Origin: Cedecea neteri | GTDB lineage: Bacteria > Pseudomonadota > Gammaproteobacteria > Enterobacterales > Enterobacteriaceae | NCBI RefSeq assembly: GCF_000758305.1 | Contig: NZ_CP009458.1 | Span: 2,790,001 to 2,854,000 of the forward strand | Length of the DNA stretch: 64,000 bases | Direction of reading: 5' to 3' | In this document: positions 7,534 through 17,433 of the stretch, in pieces | Layout: each line of letters starts with the position of its first letter | Position numbering within the stretch: position 1 is the stretch's first letter | Translations under genes and position numbers: made by a program | The notes under the pieces: model-generated | Told to the model about the DNA's origin: nothing | Seen by the model: the letters and a program-made list of their open reading frames with translations, nothing else | Database searches by the model: none

Positions 7534-7926
7534 TTACTTAGGAGGCAGGACGCAGCTTACGTCGCCCTCTTCACACTCCAGCGTGCCTTTCAGCAGCTCG
7601 GTACGTTCCAGCGTTTTATCCGCCAGGCAGTTGGCGCGTACCATAGGGTAGACCGAACCTTGTTCCGCGCCAGAACTCATAAAATCACAGTCCGCATCGC
7701 GGAAGGAAATCCACGCGTTCTGCGCCTTTTTGAGCATTTCTTTTTGCTTGTCGGTTGCCCGGGACATCACTTCTTTGTAGGTTTTATTCAGCCGCTCGTC
7801 CTGCTTTTTATACTCTGCGGCATAACACTGGTTCATATCGGCCTGGGTGGCGGCGGAATCACAGCCGTCGGCCAGGGCGACTCCGCTCAGCAGCAGCCCG
7901 CCAACAAGTAAACACACGCGTTTCAT
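7534..7926 (-). CDS. LprI-family lysozyme inhibitor-like protein
   Basis: Exported protein of 130 residues with the DUF1311/LprI fold, a family that includes lysozyme-binding proteins. A signal peptide (about 1-19, ending GVALA) is followed by the motif CDSAATQADMNQCYAAEYKK, then ADKQKEMLKKAQNAWISFRD, and paired cysteines typical of the family. Four to six Cys suggest disulfides in the periplasm. GAGGA precedes the start. It is convergent with rutR (6-base gap). The putA terminator sits only 15 bases upstream of its start, so its own promoter must overlap that hairpin or it is read by escape from putA. Confidence 0.85.
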   Translation of the reverse strand: MKRVCLLVGGLLLSGVALADGCDSAATQADMNQCYAAEYKKQDERLNKTYKEVMSRATDKQKEMLKKAQNAWISFRDADCDFMSSGAEQGSVYPMVRANCLADKTLERTELLKGTLECEEGDVSCVLPPK

Positions 7927-7940
7927 TTCGCTGTCCTCAA

Positions 7941-7968
7941 ATAAAAAAGGGCTCTCAGATGAGAGCCC
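7941..7968 (-). terminator. Rho-independent terminator after putA
   Basis: On the minus strand GGGCTCTC, loop ATCT and GAGAGCCC (7968-7949) are followed by TTTTTT (7948-7943). It lies 19 bases after the putA stop. Confidence 0.85.
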
Positions 7969-7986
7969 TCGTAGGGTAGCGGAGTG

Positions 7987-10900
7987 TTAACCGATTGTCA
8001 TCAGGCTGGCGTTGCCGCCGGCAGCAGCGGTGTTCACGCTCAGAGAACGCTCTACGTAGAGACGCTCAAGCAGGATGTTACTTTCCCCGCGCGCGAAGCC
8101 CTGAACGGAAACAATTGCTCCGGTGCGGGCCGCGACGGCTTCGCAAAGTTTGCGCAGTTGGTCGGAGTCGCCGTGGTAAATCACCGCCTCAAACGGCTGC
8201 TTCAGCAGATCTTCCTGCCTGGCAAAATCAACCTGCTGCTGCACGGCTTTAGGCAACTGCTTCACCAGGTCGCGATGCAGGCTGTCATCCGCCCACAGCA
8301 CGCGGCTGCCCACGCTGGTGACTGCTGCCAGCTGCACTAATGCATCGCGCTCATCGTCGGCGACGCAAAGAATGCGTTCACGCGGCAGCAGGGCGTAGGT
8401 GTTGCGCTCCCCGGTTGGGCCCGGCAGCACACGCAGCGTCCCGCTTTGCGCCAGCCCGCCAAACTGCTGGCAAACGGCTTTCAGCTCCTCGCGGTTGGTC
8501 GCCCACTCGCTTAGCGCCTGATGGGCAACCTGCAGATCGCTCTTCAGGGAGGCATCCACTGGGGTTTCCGCATCGTGGCGGTTGAAGGTAGTTTGCAGCG
8601 CATTTTCCGGGCGGCTGGCTAGCAGGCGGTACAGGTACAGCGGACCACCGGCTTTAGGGCCTGTGCCGGACAGGCCTTCCCCGCCGAATGGCTGAACGCC
8701 AACCACGGCGCCGACCATGTTGCGGTTAACATACATGTTGCCGACGTGGGCGGAGCCGGTGACCTGGGCAATCGTCTCGTCGATACGGGTATGCACGCCG
8801 AGCGTCAGGCCATAGCCTGCGGCATTGATCTGCTTAATCAGCGACTCAAGATTATTGCGGCTGTAGCGCACCACGTGCAACACCGGGCCGAACACTTCTT
8901 TCTTCATCTCGTCGAAGCTTTCCAGCTCGATGAGGGTTGGCGCTACAAACGTGCCGGACTGCCATTCGCGCGCGTCCACGCTGTTTTCACGCACGGCCTG
9001 GAATACAGTGCGGCCTTTGGCGCGCATCGCCTGGATGTGCTTCTCAATATTCTGCTGCGCTTCAGCGTCAATCACTGGCCCAATGTCGGTGGTCAGGCGG
9101 CCAGGGTTACCCATACGGCATTCCGCCATGGCGCCGCGAAGCATTTGCAGAGTGTGGTCTGCCACGTCTTCCTGCAGGCACAGCACGCGCAGGGCGGAGC
9201 AGCGTTGCCCGGCGCTGTCGAACGCGGAAGAAACTACGTCTACCACAACCTGTTCAGTCAGCGCGGAGGAATCAACGATCATCGCGTTAAGGCCGCCGGT
9301 TTCCGCAATCAGCGGCGTTGGGCGACCCTGAGGATCGAGGCGGTCGGCGATATTACGCTGCAGCAGAGACGCGACTTCAGTTGAGCCGGTGAACATCACA
9401 CCACGTACGCGCGAGTCGCCTGTGAGCTGTGCCCCGACGGTTTCACCGCGGCCAGGCAACAGCTGCAGTACGCCTGCAGGCACGCCAGCTTCAAGCAGGA
9501 TCGCCACGCCCTGAGCGGCAATCAGCGGGGTTTGTTCCGCAGGCTTGGCCAGGACGCTGTTCCCGGCGGCAAGCGCGGCGGCAATCTGGCCGGTAAAGAT
9601 AGCCAGCGGGAAGTTCCACGGGCTGATACAGACCACCGGGCCAAGTGGACGATGCGTTTCATTGTCGAAGTCGTCACGGACCTGGCCTGCGTAATAGTGC
9701 AGGAAGTCCACGGCCTCACGCACTTCGGCGATGGCGTTGCTGAAGGTTTTCCCGGCTTCACGCACCAGGATGCCGATCAGCTGCTGCATGCGGCTTTCCA
9801 TCATCACGGCGGCGCGTTCGAGAATAGCGGCGCGTTCCTGCGGCGGGGTGGCAAACCAGATTGGCGCGTGATTGACGGCATTCTCAAGCGCGAGGGAAAC
9901 CTCTTCGCTCGTGGCTTCGCGGGTGTAGCCCACAATGTCGGTTGGCTCAGCCGGGTTTTTCACCGGCGTTAATTCGCCTTCAATAACCGGCTGTTCCAGC
10001 ACAGGCGTGGCCTGCCATTTCTGCGCGGCGCTGTTCAGCAGGGCGGAAGAAAGCGACGCCAGGCGGTGTTCGTTAGCCAAATCAAGGCCGCTGGAGTTGG
10101 TACGTTCCGCGCCGTAAAGCGCTTTTGGCAGGGCGATTTTAGGGTGCGGTAATCCTGGCTGGCCTTCTTTGGCGGCCATGGCTTCCACCGCGCTTACCGG
10201 GTCGGCAACCAGCTCGTCCAGCGGCAGGGTGGCATCGGCAATGCGGTTGACGAAAGAGGTGTTAGCGCCGTTTTCCAGCAGGCGGCGCACCAGGTAAGCC
10301 AGCAGCGTTTCGTGTGTACCCACCGGGGCGTAAATACGGCAAGGGCGGTTCAGTTTGCCGTCGGCAATTTTCCCTACCACCTGCTCATACAGCGGTTCGC
10401 CCATGCCGTGCAGGCACTGGAATTCGTACTGGCCTGGGTAATAGTTCTGCCCGGCCAGGTTATAAATCGCGGCCAGCGTGTGGGCGTTATGGGTCGCAAA
10501 TTGCGGGTAGATCAGGTTCGGCACGGCCAGCAGTTTTTTGGCGCAGGCGAGGTAGGAGATGTCGGTGTACACCTTGCGGGTGTAGACCGGGTAGCCTTCC
10601 AGGCCGTCAACCTGGGCGCGTTTGATTTCGCTGTCCCAGTAGGCGCCTTTGACCAGGCGAATCATCAGACGGCGACGGCTGCGGGTGGCCAGATCCACCA
10701 GGTAATCAATCACAAACGGGCAGCGTTTTTGGTAGGCCTGGATAACAAAGCCAATGCCGTTCCAGCCCGCCAGTTCAGGTTCAAAGCAGAGTTTTTCCAG
10801 CAGATCGAGGGAGATCTCCAGGCGATCGGCTTCTTCGGCGTCAATGTTAATGCCAACGTCGTACTGGCGCGCCAGCAGCGTGAGGGACTTCAGGCGTGGG

Positions 10901-11949
10901 TACAACTCTTCCATCACGCGGTCGTACTGCGCGCGGCTGTATCGCGGGTGCAGGGCGGAAAGCTTGATGGAAATACCCGGGCCTTCATAAATACCGCGGC
11001 CGTTGGACGCTTTACCGATGGCGTGAATCGCCTGCTGGTAGGAAACCATATAGGCCTGCGCGTCGGCGGCAGTCAGCGCAGCTTCGCCCAGCATGTCGTA
11101 GGAATAGCGGAAGCCTTTTTCTTCCAGCTTGCGGGCGTTAGCCAGCGCTTCGGCGATGGTTTCGCCGGTCACGAACTGCTCGCCCATCAGGCGCATCGCC
11201 ATGTCCACGCCTTTACGCACCAGCGGTTCACCGCTTTTGCTGATGATGCGGTTCAGGGAGCGGGAAAGGCTGGCTTCGTTATGGGTGGACACCAGGCGGC
11301 CGGTAAACAGCAGACCCCAGGTCGCCGCGTTAACGAACAACGACGGGCTGCGGCCAATGTGCGAGTGCCAGTTACCGTTGCTGATTTTGTCGCGGATCAG
11401 CGCATCGCGGGTGGCTTTATCCGGGATACGCAGCAGCGCTTCCGCGAGGCACATCAGCGCCACGCCTTCCTGAGAAGACAGGGAGAACTCCTGCAGCAGG
11501 CTCTGAACCATGCCCGCGCGGCCGGAAGCCGTTTTCTGGTTGCGCAGCTTGTCGGCCAGCTGGTAAGCCAGCTTTTGCGTCTGTTCGGCGATGGCCGGGG
11601 CCAGGCGAGCCTGCTCAAGGATCATCGGGACTGCGTCGGTTTCAGGGCGACGCCACGCGGCGGTAATTGCGGCCCGGCTGACGGACTGCGGCAGAATTTG
11701 CTCGGCAAAGTCGAGGAACGGCTGCGCCACTTCTTCAGGCTGCACCGGAGATTCTTCACTCTCATTGGCCGCCCCGGCCAGCAGGGCTGGCAGCTCAGGC
11801 AGTTCATCGCTGCTTTCCAGTCGCTCAAGGTAATTAAAAATCGCCTGCTTAATCAGCCAGTGTGGGGTGCGGTCAATGCGCGAGGCGGCCTCTTTAATGC
11901 GCTCGCGCGTCGCTTCATCCAGTTTTACGCCCATCGTGGTGGTGCCCAT
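7987..11949 (-). CDS. putA: Bifunctional proline dehydrogenase/P5C dehydrogenase and put repressor
   Basis: Trifunctional PutA, 1320 residues, the same length as in E. coli. It oxidises proline to glutamate via pyrroline-5-carboxylate on the inner membrane and represses the put genes when proline is absent. The N-terminal ribbon-helix-helix spans about residues 1-47 (MGVKLDEATRERIKEAASRI), the FAD proline dehydrogenase barrel about 260-610 (including RLVKGAYWDSEIKRAQ and VRRLLENGANTSFV), and the aldehyde dehydrogenase about 650-1120 (CISPWNFP, GSTEVA, catalytic Cys in SAGQRCSALRV). A C-terminal domain of the type lining the substrate tunnel follows. The ATG is preceded by GGAGA. It is divergent from putP across a region with GTTGCA operators. 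Confidence 0.98.
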   Translation of the reverse strand: MGTTTMGVKLDEATRERIKEAASRIDRTPHWLIKQAIFNYLERLESSDELPELPALLAGAANESEESPVQPEEVAQPFLDFAEQILPQSVSRAAITAAWRRPETDAVPMILEQARLAPAIAEQTQKLAYQLADKLRNQKTASGRAGMVQSLLQEFSLSSQEGVALMCLAEALLRIPDKATRDALIRDKISNGNWHSHIGRSPSLFVNAATWGLLFTGRLVSTHNEASLSRSLNRIISKSGEPLVRKGVDMAMRLMGEQFVTGETIAEALANARKLEEKGFRYSYDMLGEAALTAADAQAYMVSYQQAIHAIGKASNGRGIYEGPGISIKLSALHPRYSRAQYDRVMEELYPRLKSLTLLARQYDVGINIDAEEADRLEISLDLLEKLCFEPELAGWNGIGFVIQAYQKRCPFVIDYLVDLATRSRRRLMIRLVKGAYWDSEIKRAQVDGLEGYPVYTRKVYTDISYLACAKKLLAVPNLIYPQFATHNAHTLAAIYNLAGQNYYPGQYEFQCLHGMGEPLYEQVVGKIADGKLNRPCRIYAPVGTHETLLAYLVRRLLENGANTSFVNRIADATLPLDELVADPVSAVEAMAAKEGQPGLPHPKIALPKALYGAERTNSSGLDLANEHRLASLSSALLNSAAQKWQATPVLEQPVIEGELTPVKNPAEPTDIVGYTREATSEEVSLALENAVNHAPIWFATPPQERAAILERAAVMMESRMQQLIGILVREAGKTFSNAIAEVREAVDFLHYYAGQVRDDFDNETHRPLGPVVCISPWNFPLAIFTGQIAAALAAGNSVLAKPAEQTPLIAAQGVAILLEAGVPAGVLQLLPGRGETVGAQLTGDSRVRGVMFTGSTEVASLLQRNIADRLDPQGRPTPLIAETGGLNAMIVDSSALTEQVVVDVVSSAFDSAGQRCSALRVLCLQEDVADHTLQMLRGAMAECRMGNPGRLTTDIGPVIDAEAQQNIEKHIQAMRAKGRTVFQAVRENSVDAREWQSGTFVAPTLIELESFDEMKKEVFGPVLHVVRYSRNNLESLIKQINAAGYGLTLGVHTRIDETIAQVTGSAHVGNMYVNRNMVGAVVGVQPFGGEGLSGTGPKAGGPLYLYRLLASRPENALQTTFNRHDAETPVDASLKSDLQVAHQALSEWATNREELKAVCQQFGGLAQSGTLRVLPGPTGERNTYALLPRERILCVADDERDALVQLAAVTSVGSRVLWADDSLHRDLVKQLPKAVQQQVDFARQEDLLKQPFEAVIYHGDSDQLRKLCEAVAARTGAIVSVQGFARGESNILLERLYVERSLSVNTAAAGGNASLMTIG

Positions 11950-12012
11950 ACGACAGTCTCCAGGTTAATGATGATTCGGGGTTGTGCTTTGTTAGCCAGC
12001 AATATCTATGAA

Positions 12013-12189
12013 GTTGCAACTTTGTGCAACCTTGTTAAATCGAAGCCGATGAAGGGCTCGCAAAAAAGGTGATTTGTTACCAGTAAGATAAGAAATTCGT
12101 CTGACAGGGTAGTAAGCGGAACGCTAGATTTATTGATGAAGTTAACACTTTTAAACGGTGCAACCGCTAAAAGTGTGAGTAAGTGCAAC
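12013..12189. promoter_or_regulatory. putA-putP control region with PutA operators
   Basis: The 426-base gap between the divergent genes contains GTTGCA (12013-12018) overlapping its complement TGCAAC (12015-12020), and TGCAAC at 12025-12030, 12159-12164 and 12184-12189. GTTGCA is the known PutA recognition sequence, and five copies clustered near the two promoters match the arrangement in E. coli. Two clusters about 140 bp apart would suit looping or separate control of each promoter. No other gene is seen in the gap. Confidence 0.8.
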
Positions 12190-12375
12190 CTGGTGAAAAA
12201 TGCTTACCTAAGGCAGATGCAAACGATGTAAATGCCGTGTTAAATCGTTTGTGAAAAATAAAGGGTTCCGGCAGGATGCATTCCCCATTACATCACGATA
12301 ACAACACAGCGCCTCGTTCCGGCGCGAAGCAGCCTGGTCAGAGAGAGCAGGCGTAATAGCTATGGAGAAGTCTGA

Positions 12376-13884
12376 ATGACAATTAGCACACCGATGCTGG
12401 TGACCTTCCTCGTTTATATCTTTGGCATGATTCTCATCGGCTTTATCGCCTGGCGTTCAACCCGCAGCTTTGACGACTATATTCTTGGCGGCCGCAGTCT
12501 CGGGAGCGTGGTGACCGCGCTGTCGGCTGGCGCCTCGGATATGAGCGGCTGGCTGTTAATGGGGTTGCCAGGCGCAATCTTCATCTCCGGCATTTCAGAA
12601 AGCTGGATCGCCATCGGCCTGACCCTGGGGGCATGGATCAACTGGAAATTAGTGGCGGGGCGCCTGCGCGTTCACACTGAAGTGAACAACAATGCGCTGA
12701 CGCTGCCGGATTACTTTACCGGGCGCTTTGAAGACTCCAGCCGCCTGCTGCGTATTATCTCGGCGCTGGTGATCCTGCTGTTCTTCACCATATATTGTGC
12801 ATCCGGCATTGTGGCCGGGGCGCGCCTGTTTGAAAGCACCTTTGGCATGAGCTACGAAACGGCGCTGTGGGCCGGGGCGGCGGCGACAATCCTCTACACC
12901 TTCGTGGGGGGATTCCTGGCGGTGAGCTGGACGGATACCGTGCAGGCCAGCCTGATGATCTTTGCCCTGATTCTGACGCCGGTAATGGTGATCATTGCCG
13001 TCGGCGGCCTCGATGATTCCCTGATGGTGATCAAGCAGAAGAGCATCGAAAACGTCGATATGCTGAAAGGGCTGAACTTTGTCGCTATCGTTTCGCTGAT
13101 GGGCTGGGGCCTGGGCTACTTCGGCCAGCCGCATATTCTGGCGCGCTTTATGGCGGCGGATTCACACCACACCATCGTAAACGCACGCCGCATCAGTATG
13201 ACCTGGATGATCCTCTGCCTGGCGGGCGCCTGTGCGGTGGGTTTCTTCGGGATTGCCTACTTTAACAACAACCCTGAGCAGGCCGGGGCGGTGACGCAAA
13301 ACGGCGAGCGGGTGTTTATCGAACTGGCGCAAATTCTGTTCAACCCGTGGATTGCCGGGATACTGCTCTCCGCGATTCTGGCGGCGGTGATGTCCACGCT
13401 GAGCTGCCAGCTGCTGGTGTGCTCCAGCGCGATTACCGAAGATCTGTACAAAGCTTTCCTGCGTAAAGGGGCGAGCCAGAAAGAGCTGGTGTGGGTAGGG
13501 CGCATGATGGTGCTGGTGGTGGCGCTGGTTGCGATTGCCCTGGCCGCTAACCCGGAAAACCGCGTGCTTGGCCTGGTCAGCTATGCCTGGGCCGGTTTTG
13601 GCGCAGCGTTTGGCCCGGTGGTGTTGTTCTCGGTGATGTGGTCACGTATGACCCGCAACGGGGCGCTGGTGGGGATGATTGTCGGGGCGGCAACCGTGCT
13701 GGTCTGGAAACAGTTTGGCTGGCTGGGGCTGTACGAAATCATTCCAGGTTTCGCTTTCGCCAGCCTTGCGATAGTGGCGGTGAGCCTGCTGGGCAAAGCA
13801 CCTTCAGCCTCCATGCAGAAGCGCTTCGCCGAAGCCGATGCGGTTTATCACACCGCGCCGCCGAGCAAGCTGCAGCCTGAGTAG
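12376..13884 (+). CDS. putP: Sodium/proline symporter
   Basis: Inner-membrane Na+/proline cotransporter of the sodium:solute symporter family, 502 residues as in E. coli. About 13 transmembrane segments are visible. Family features are the N-terminal FDDYILGGRSLG, the SAGASDMSGWLLMGLPGA segment around residues 50-70 that binds Na+ and proline, and GWGLGYFGQPHILARFMA near residue 245. GGAGA precedes the ATG. It is divergent from putA and shares its operator region, so both are induced by proline. A strong terminator follows. Confidence 0.98.
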   Translation: MTISTPMLVTFLVYIFGMILIGFIAWRSTRSFDDYILGGRSLGSVVTALSAGASDMSGWLLMGLPGAIFISGISESWIAIGLTLGAWINWKLVAGRLRVHTEVNNNALTLPDYFTGRFEDSSRLLRIISALVILLFFTIYCASGIVAGARLFESTFGMSYETALWAGAAATILYTFVGGFLAVSWTDTVQASLMIFALILTPVMVIIAVGGLDDSLMVIKQKSIENVDMLKGLNFVAIVSLMGWGLGYFGQPHILARFMAADSHHTIVNARRISMTWMILCLAGACAVGFFGIAYFNNNPEQAGAVTQNGERVFIELAQILFNPWIAGILLSAILAAVMSTLSCQLLVCSSAITEDLYKAFLRKGASQKELVWVGRMMVLVVALVAIALAANPENRVLGLVSYAWAGFGAAFGPVVLFSVMWSRMTRNGALVGMIVGAATVLVWKQFGWLGLYEIIPGFAFASLAIVAVSLLGKAPSASMQKRFAEADAVYHTAPPSKLQPE

Positions 13885-13901
13885 CAGGCAATGTTTTACA
13901 G

Positions 13902-13926
13902 GGGCCGGTTAATCCGGCCCTTTTTA
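13902..13926 (+). terminator. Rho-independent terminator after putP
   Basis: GGGCCGG (13902-13908), loop TTAAT, CCGGCCC (13914-13920), then TTTTT. Confidence 0.88.
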
Positions 13927-13974
13927 CATCTGGTCATAAATATGTAATCCCCGTCTCTTGTTTTTCTTTTCGGC

Positions 13975-13993
13975 GCTAATGATAATCACAATC
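13975..13993 (+). promoter_or_regulatory. Fur box upstream of efeU
   Basis: GCTAATGATAATCACAATC agrees with the 19-bp Fur consensus at 16 positions. It lies about 60 bases upstream of the efeU start, so the efeUOB operon is probably iron-repressed as in E. coli. Confidence 0.8.
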
Positions 13994-14051
13994 GTTATGG
14001 TTTACTTTTCTTTACGTCAATTGACTTGTATTCACATCTGAGGTGTCAGGC

Positions 14052-14885
14052 ATGTTTGTTCCGTTTCTCATCATGTTACGCGAAGGGCTGGAGGCAGCGC
14101 TCATCGTCAGCCTGATTGCCAGCTACCTGAAGCGTACCCAGCGCGGCCAGTGGATAGCCGTGATGTGGATTGGCGTTTTTGCCGCCGCTGCACTTTGCCT
14201 GGGCCTCGGTATCTTTATCAATGAAACCACCGGCGAGTTCCCGCAGAAAGAGCAGGAGCTGTTTGAGGGGATCGTGGCGGTGATCGCCGTGTTTATTCTG
14301 ACCTGGATGGTGTTCTGGATGCGTAAAGTGTCCCGCAACGTCAAGGTGCAGCTGGAGCAGGCGGTGGATAACGCGCTGCACAGCAAAGGCAACCACGGCT
14401 GGGCGCTGATCATGATGGTCTTTTTCGCCGTCGCGCGCGAAGGCCTGGAGTCGGTGTTCTTCCTGCTGGCAGCTTTCCAACAGGACGTTGGCATTTGGCC
14501 ACCGCTAGGGGCGATGCTCGGCCTGGCCACCGCCATCGTTTTAGGCTTCCTTATTTACTGGGGCGGAATTCGCCTCAACCTGGGGGCATTCTTTAAATGG
14601 ACCAGTCTGTTTATTCTGCTGGTCGCCGCAGGCCTTGCCGCCGGCGCCGTGCGCGCATTCCACGAAGCCGGGCTGTGGAACCACTTCCAGGATATAGCGT
14701 TTGATATGAGCAACACGCTCTCCACCCACTCGCTTACCGGCACCTTACTTGAGGGGATTTTTGGCTATCAGGAAACCCCAACCGTGAGCGAAGTGGCGAT
14801 GTACTTCATCTATCTGATTCCGGCGCTGGTGCTGTTCTTTATGCCGCCGCGCGTGAACAACCAGGCGACCAATACGGCTCGTTAA
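14052..14885 (+). CDS. efeU: Iron permease EfeU (Ftr1 family)
   Basis: Inner-membrane iron channel of the Ftr1/OFeT family, 277 residues, about seven transmembrane segments. Both REGLE iron-binding motifs are present (residues 10-14 and 129-133). The ATG at 14052 gives the family N-terminus MFVPFLIMLREGLE; a GTG three codons upstream is in frame but unlikely. The gene is intact, whereas in E. coli K-12 the homologue is frameshifted. It heads the efeUOB operon, which takes up ferrous iron, best at acid pH and with oxygen. A Fur box lies upstream. Confidence 0.95.
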   Translation: MFVPFLIMLREGLEAALIVSLIASYLKRTQRGQWIAVMWIGVFAAAALCLGLGIFINETTGEFPQKEQELFEGIVAVIAVFILTWMVFWMRKVSRNVKVQLEQAVDNALHSKGNHGWALIMMVFFAVAREGLESVFFLLAAFQQDVGIWPPLGAMLGLATAIVLGFLIYWGGIRLNLGAFFKWTSLFILLVAAGLAAGAVRAFHEAGLWNHFQDIAFDMSNTLSTHSLTGTLLEGIFGYQETPTVSEVAMYFIYLIPALVLFFMPPRVNNQATNTAR

Positions 14886-14949
14886 TTGATTTCCGGCGGG
14901 CCGACCCGCCGTTCAGTGATAACTACTCATTGCTTAATAGGGATAGGTC

Positions 14950-16074
14950 ATGACCAAACATTTTCGTCTGAAGGCACTGCACGTTGCGCTGCTCGCGCTT
15001 GTCTCTTCCACGTTTGCCGCGCAGGCAGCGGACATTCCCCAGGTAAAAGTCACCGTCACGGATAAACAGTGTGAGCCGATGAATGTGACCGTGAACGCCG
15101 GGAAAACCCAGTTCATTATCCAGAATAACAGCCAGAAAGCGCTGGAGTGGGAGATCCTGAAAGGGGTGATGGTGGTGGAAGAGCGTGAGAACATCGCGCC
15201 GGGCTTCTCCCAGAAACTGACCGCCAACCTGCAGCCGGGTGAATACGACATGACCTGCGGCCTGCTGACCAACCCGAAAGGCAAGCTGGTGGTGAAAGCG
15301 ACCGGCAAACAGGAAGCGCCTAAATCCGATCTGCTGGCCCTGACCGGCCCAATCACCGAATACAAAGCTTATGTGACCGCTGAAGTTGCTGAGCTGGTGA
15401 AAGGCACCAAAGCCTTTACCGATGCGGTGAAAGCCGGCGATTTAGAGAAAGCCAAAGCCCTGTATGCGCCAACCCGCCAGCATTATGAGCGTATTGAGCC
15501 GATCGCCGAGCTGTTCTCTGACCTCGACAGCAGCATCGATGCCCGTGAAGACGATTTCGAGAAAAAAGCGGATGACCCGAAATTCACCGGCTTCCACCGC
15601 CTGGAGAAGATCCTGTTTGGCGACAACACCACCAAAGACGCCGCGCAGTTTGCCGACAAGCTGAACGCCGACGTGCTGGATCTGCAGACTCGCGTTTCCG
15701 AGCTGGCCTTCCCGCCGAGCAAAGTGGTTGGTGGCGCAGCTGGCCTGATTGAAGAAGTCGCGGCGACCAAAATCAGCGGGGAAGAAGATCGCTACAGCCA
15801 CACTGACCTGTGGGACTTCCAGGCGAACGTCGACGGCGCACAGAAAATTGTTGACCTGCTGCGTCCTCAGTTGACCAAAGAGAACCCGGCTCTGCTGGCG
15901 AAAGTGGATGCCAACTTCAAGAAAGTTGACGCCATTCTGGCGAAGTACCGCACCAAAGACGGGTTTGAAACCTACGACAAGCTGACGGATAACGATCGTA
16001 AGGCGCTGAAAGGGCCAATTACCACGCTTGCGGAAGATTTGTCTCAGCTGCGTGGCGTGATGGGCCTGGACTAA
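14950..16074 (+). CDS. efeO: Iron uptake system periplasmic protein EfeO
   Basis: Periplasmic component of EfeUOB, 374 residues. A signal peptide (about 1-26, ending AAQA) is followed by a cupredoxin-like domain (about 30-120; contains CEPMNVTVNAGKTQF and MTCG) and an M75 peptidase-like helical domain (about 130-374). That domain carries the HxxE metal motif as GFHRLEKILFGDN. It is thought to bind iron and pass it to EfeU or EfeB. The ATG follows AATAGGGATAGG. It lies 64 bases after efeU and 5 bases before efeB. Confidence 0.96.
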   Translation: MTKHFRLKALHVALLALVSSTFAAQAADIPQVKVTVTDKQCEPMNVTVNAGKTQFIIQNNSQKALEWEILKGVMVVEERENIAPGFSQKLTANLQPGEYDMTCGLLTNPKGKLVVKATGKQEAPKSDLLALTGPITEYKAYVTAEVAELVKGTKAFTDAVKAGDLEKAKALYAPTRQHYERIEPIAELFSDLDSSIDAREDDFEKKADDPKFTGFHRLEKILFGDNTTKDAAQFADKLNADVLDLQTRVSELAFPPSKVVGGAAGLIEEVAATKISGEEDRYSHTDLWDFQANVDGAQKIVDLLRPQLTKENPALLAKVDANFKKVDAILAKYRTKDGFETYDKLTDNDRKALKGPITTLAEDLSQLRGVMGLD

Positions 16075-16079
16075 GCATC

Positions 16080-17369
16080 ATGAGCAATAAGGATAACACC
16101 GGCGCGCACCAACCGGCGCGCCGCCAGCTGCTGAAAACACTGGGCGCCCTTGGGGGCGCTTTTGCCGTGGGCGGCGGCTGCCCGATGGCGGCCCATGCGG
16201 CGAATCCGGCCTCTTCGCCGGGCACGCTGCCGCCGGATGGTCGTCTTGAAAGCCAGCCGCTGTATGGCGAACACCAGGCCGGGATTCTGACACCTCAGCA
16301 GGCTGCCATGATGCTGGTGGCGTTTGACGTGCTGGCCAGTGACAAAGCTGACCTTGAACGTCTGTTCCGCCTGCTGACTTCTCGCTTTGATTTCCTGACC
16401 AGCGGCGGTCCGGCGCCGGATACGCCAAATCCACGATTGCCGCCGATGGACTCCGGTATTCTTGGGGCGGAAATCTACCCGGATAACCTGACGATCACGG
16501 TTTCCGCCGGCAGCTCGCTGTTTGACGAGCGTTTTGGCCTGCAAAAGCAGATGCCGAAAAAGCTACAGGCAATGACCAGCTTCCCGAATGATTCGCTGGA
16601 TGCCAGCCTGTGCCACGGCGATTTGCTGCTGCAGATTTGCGCCAACACCAACGACACGGTGATCCATGCGCTGCGCGATATTATTAAGCACACGCCAGAT
16701 CTCCTCAGCGTGCGCTGGAAGCGGGAAGGGTTCATTTCCAACCATGCGGCGCGCAGCCGGGGGAAAGAGACGCCGATTAACCTGCTGGGCTTCAAAGACG
16801 GCACGGCTAACCCGGACAGCCATGATAAGCCGCTAATGGACGACGTGGTGTGGGTGACGAAGCAGCAGCAGGAGCCGGCCTGGGCTACCGGTGGCAGCTA
16901 TCAGGCCGTGCGCATTATTCAGTTCCACGTCGAGTCCTGGGACCGCACGCCGCTGAAAGAGCAGCAGACTATTTTCGGGCGTGACAAGCACAGCGGGGCG
17001 CCGCTGGGCATGAAAAATGAGCATGATGTGCCGGACTACGCCGCCGACCCTGACGGTGATGTGATCGCGCTGGATGCCCACATTCGCCTGGCAAACCCAA
17101 GGACGAAAGAGACGCAATCGGGGCTGATTATGCGGCGGGGTTACAGCTATTCGCTGGGCGCCACCAAGTCCGGCCAGCTCGACATGGGGCTGCTGTTCGT
17201 CTGCTACCAGCATGACCTTGAGAAAGGCTTCCTTGCGGTGCAGGGCAGGCTGAACGGCGAGGCGTTGGAAGAGTACGTGAAGCCGATTGGCGGCGGGTAT
17301 TTCTTCGCGCTGCCGGGCGTGCCGGATAAGCAACATTATCTGGGGCAGGGGCTGATAGAGGCGATATAA
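16080..17369 (+). CDS. efeB: Tat-exported dye-decolorizing-type peroxidase EfeB
   Basis: Periplasmic haem protein of the DyP peroxidase family, 429 residues. The Tat signal is clear (ARRQLLKTLGALGG, then a hydrophobic stretch to AHAA near residue 41). The mature part has the DyP signature GFKDGTANP (the GxxDG motif) and the histidine in the HIRLANPR segment expected to ligate haem. EfeB is proposed to oxidise ferrous iron for uptake and has been linked to haem iron extraction. The start ATG lies 5 bases after the efeO stop with no strong ribosome site, so translational coupling is likely. Confidence 0.95.
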   Translation: MSNKDNTGAHQPARRQLLKTLGALGGAFAVGGGCPMAAHAANPASSPGTLPPDGRLESQPLYGEHQAGILTPQQAAMMLVAFDVLASDKADLERLFRLLTSRFDFLTSGGPAPDTPNPRLPPMDSGILGAEIYPDNLTITVSAGSSLFDERFGLQKQMPKKLQAMTSFPNDSLDASLCHGDLLLQICANTNDTVIHALRDIIKHTPDLLSVRWKREGFISNHAARSRGKETPINLLGFKDGTANPDSHDKPLMDDVVWVTKQQQEPAWATGGSYQAVRIIQFHVESWDRTPLKEQQTIFGRDKHSGAPLGMKNEHDVPDYAADPDGDVIALDAHIRLANPRTKETQSGLIMRRGYSYSLGATKSGQLDMGLLFVCYQHDLEKGFLAVQGRLNGEALEEYVKPIGGGYFFALPGVPDKQHYLGQGLIEAI

Positions 17370-17433
17370 GCTGGAACCGCGCTTGGCTTTATGTCGGTAC
17401 GCGCTATAACTGCAACGTCGCGGCTGGTTTTTA

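Noticed and set aside
10312..12072. 586-codon open frame opposite putA
   Set aside because: Antisense shadow of putA in GC-rich DNA; His/Arg/Gln/Val-rich and without any motif.
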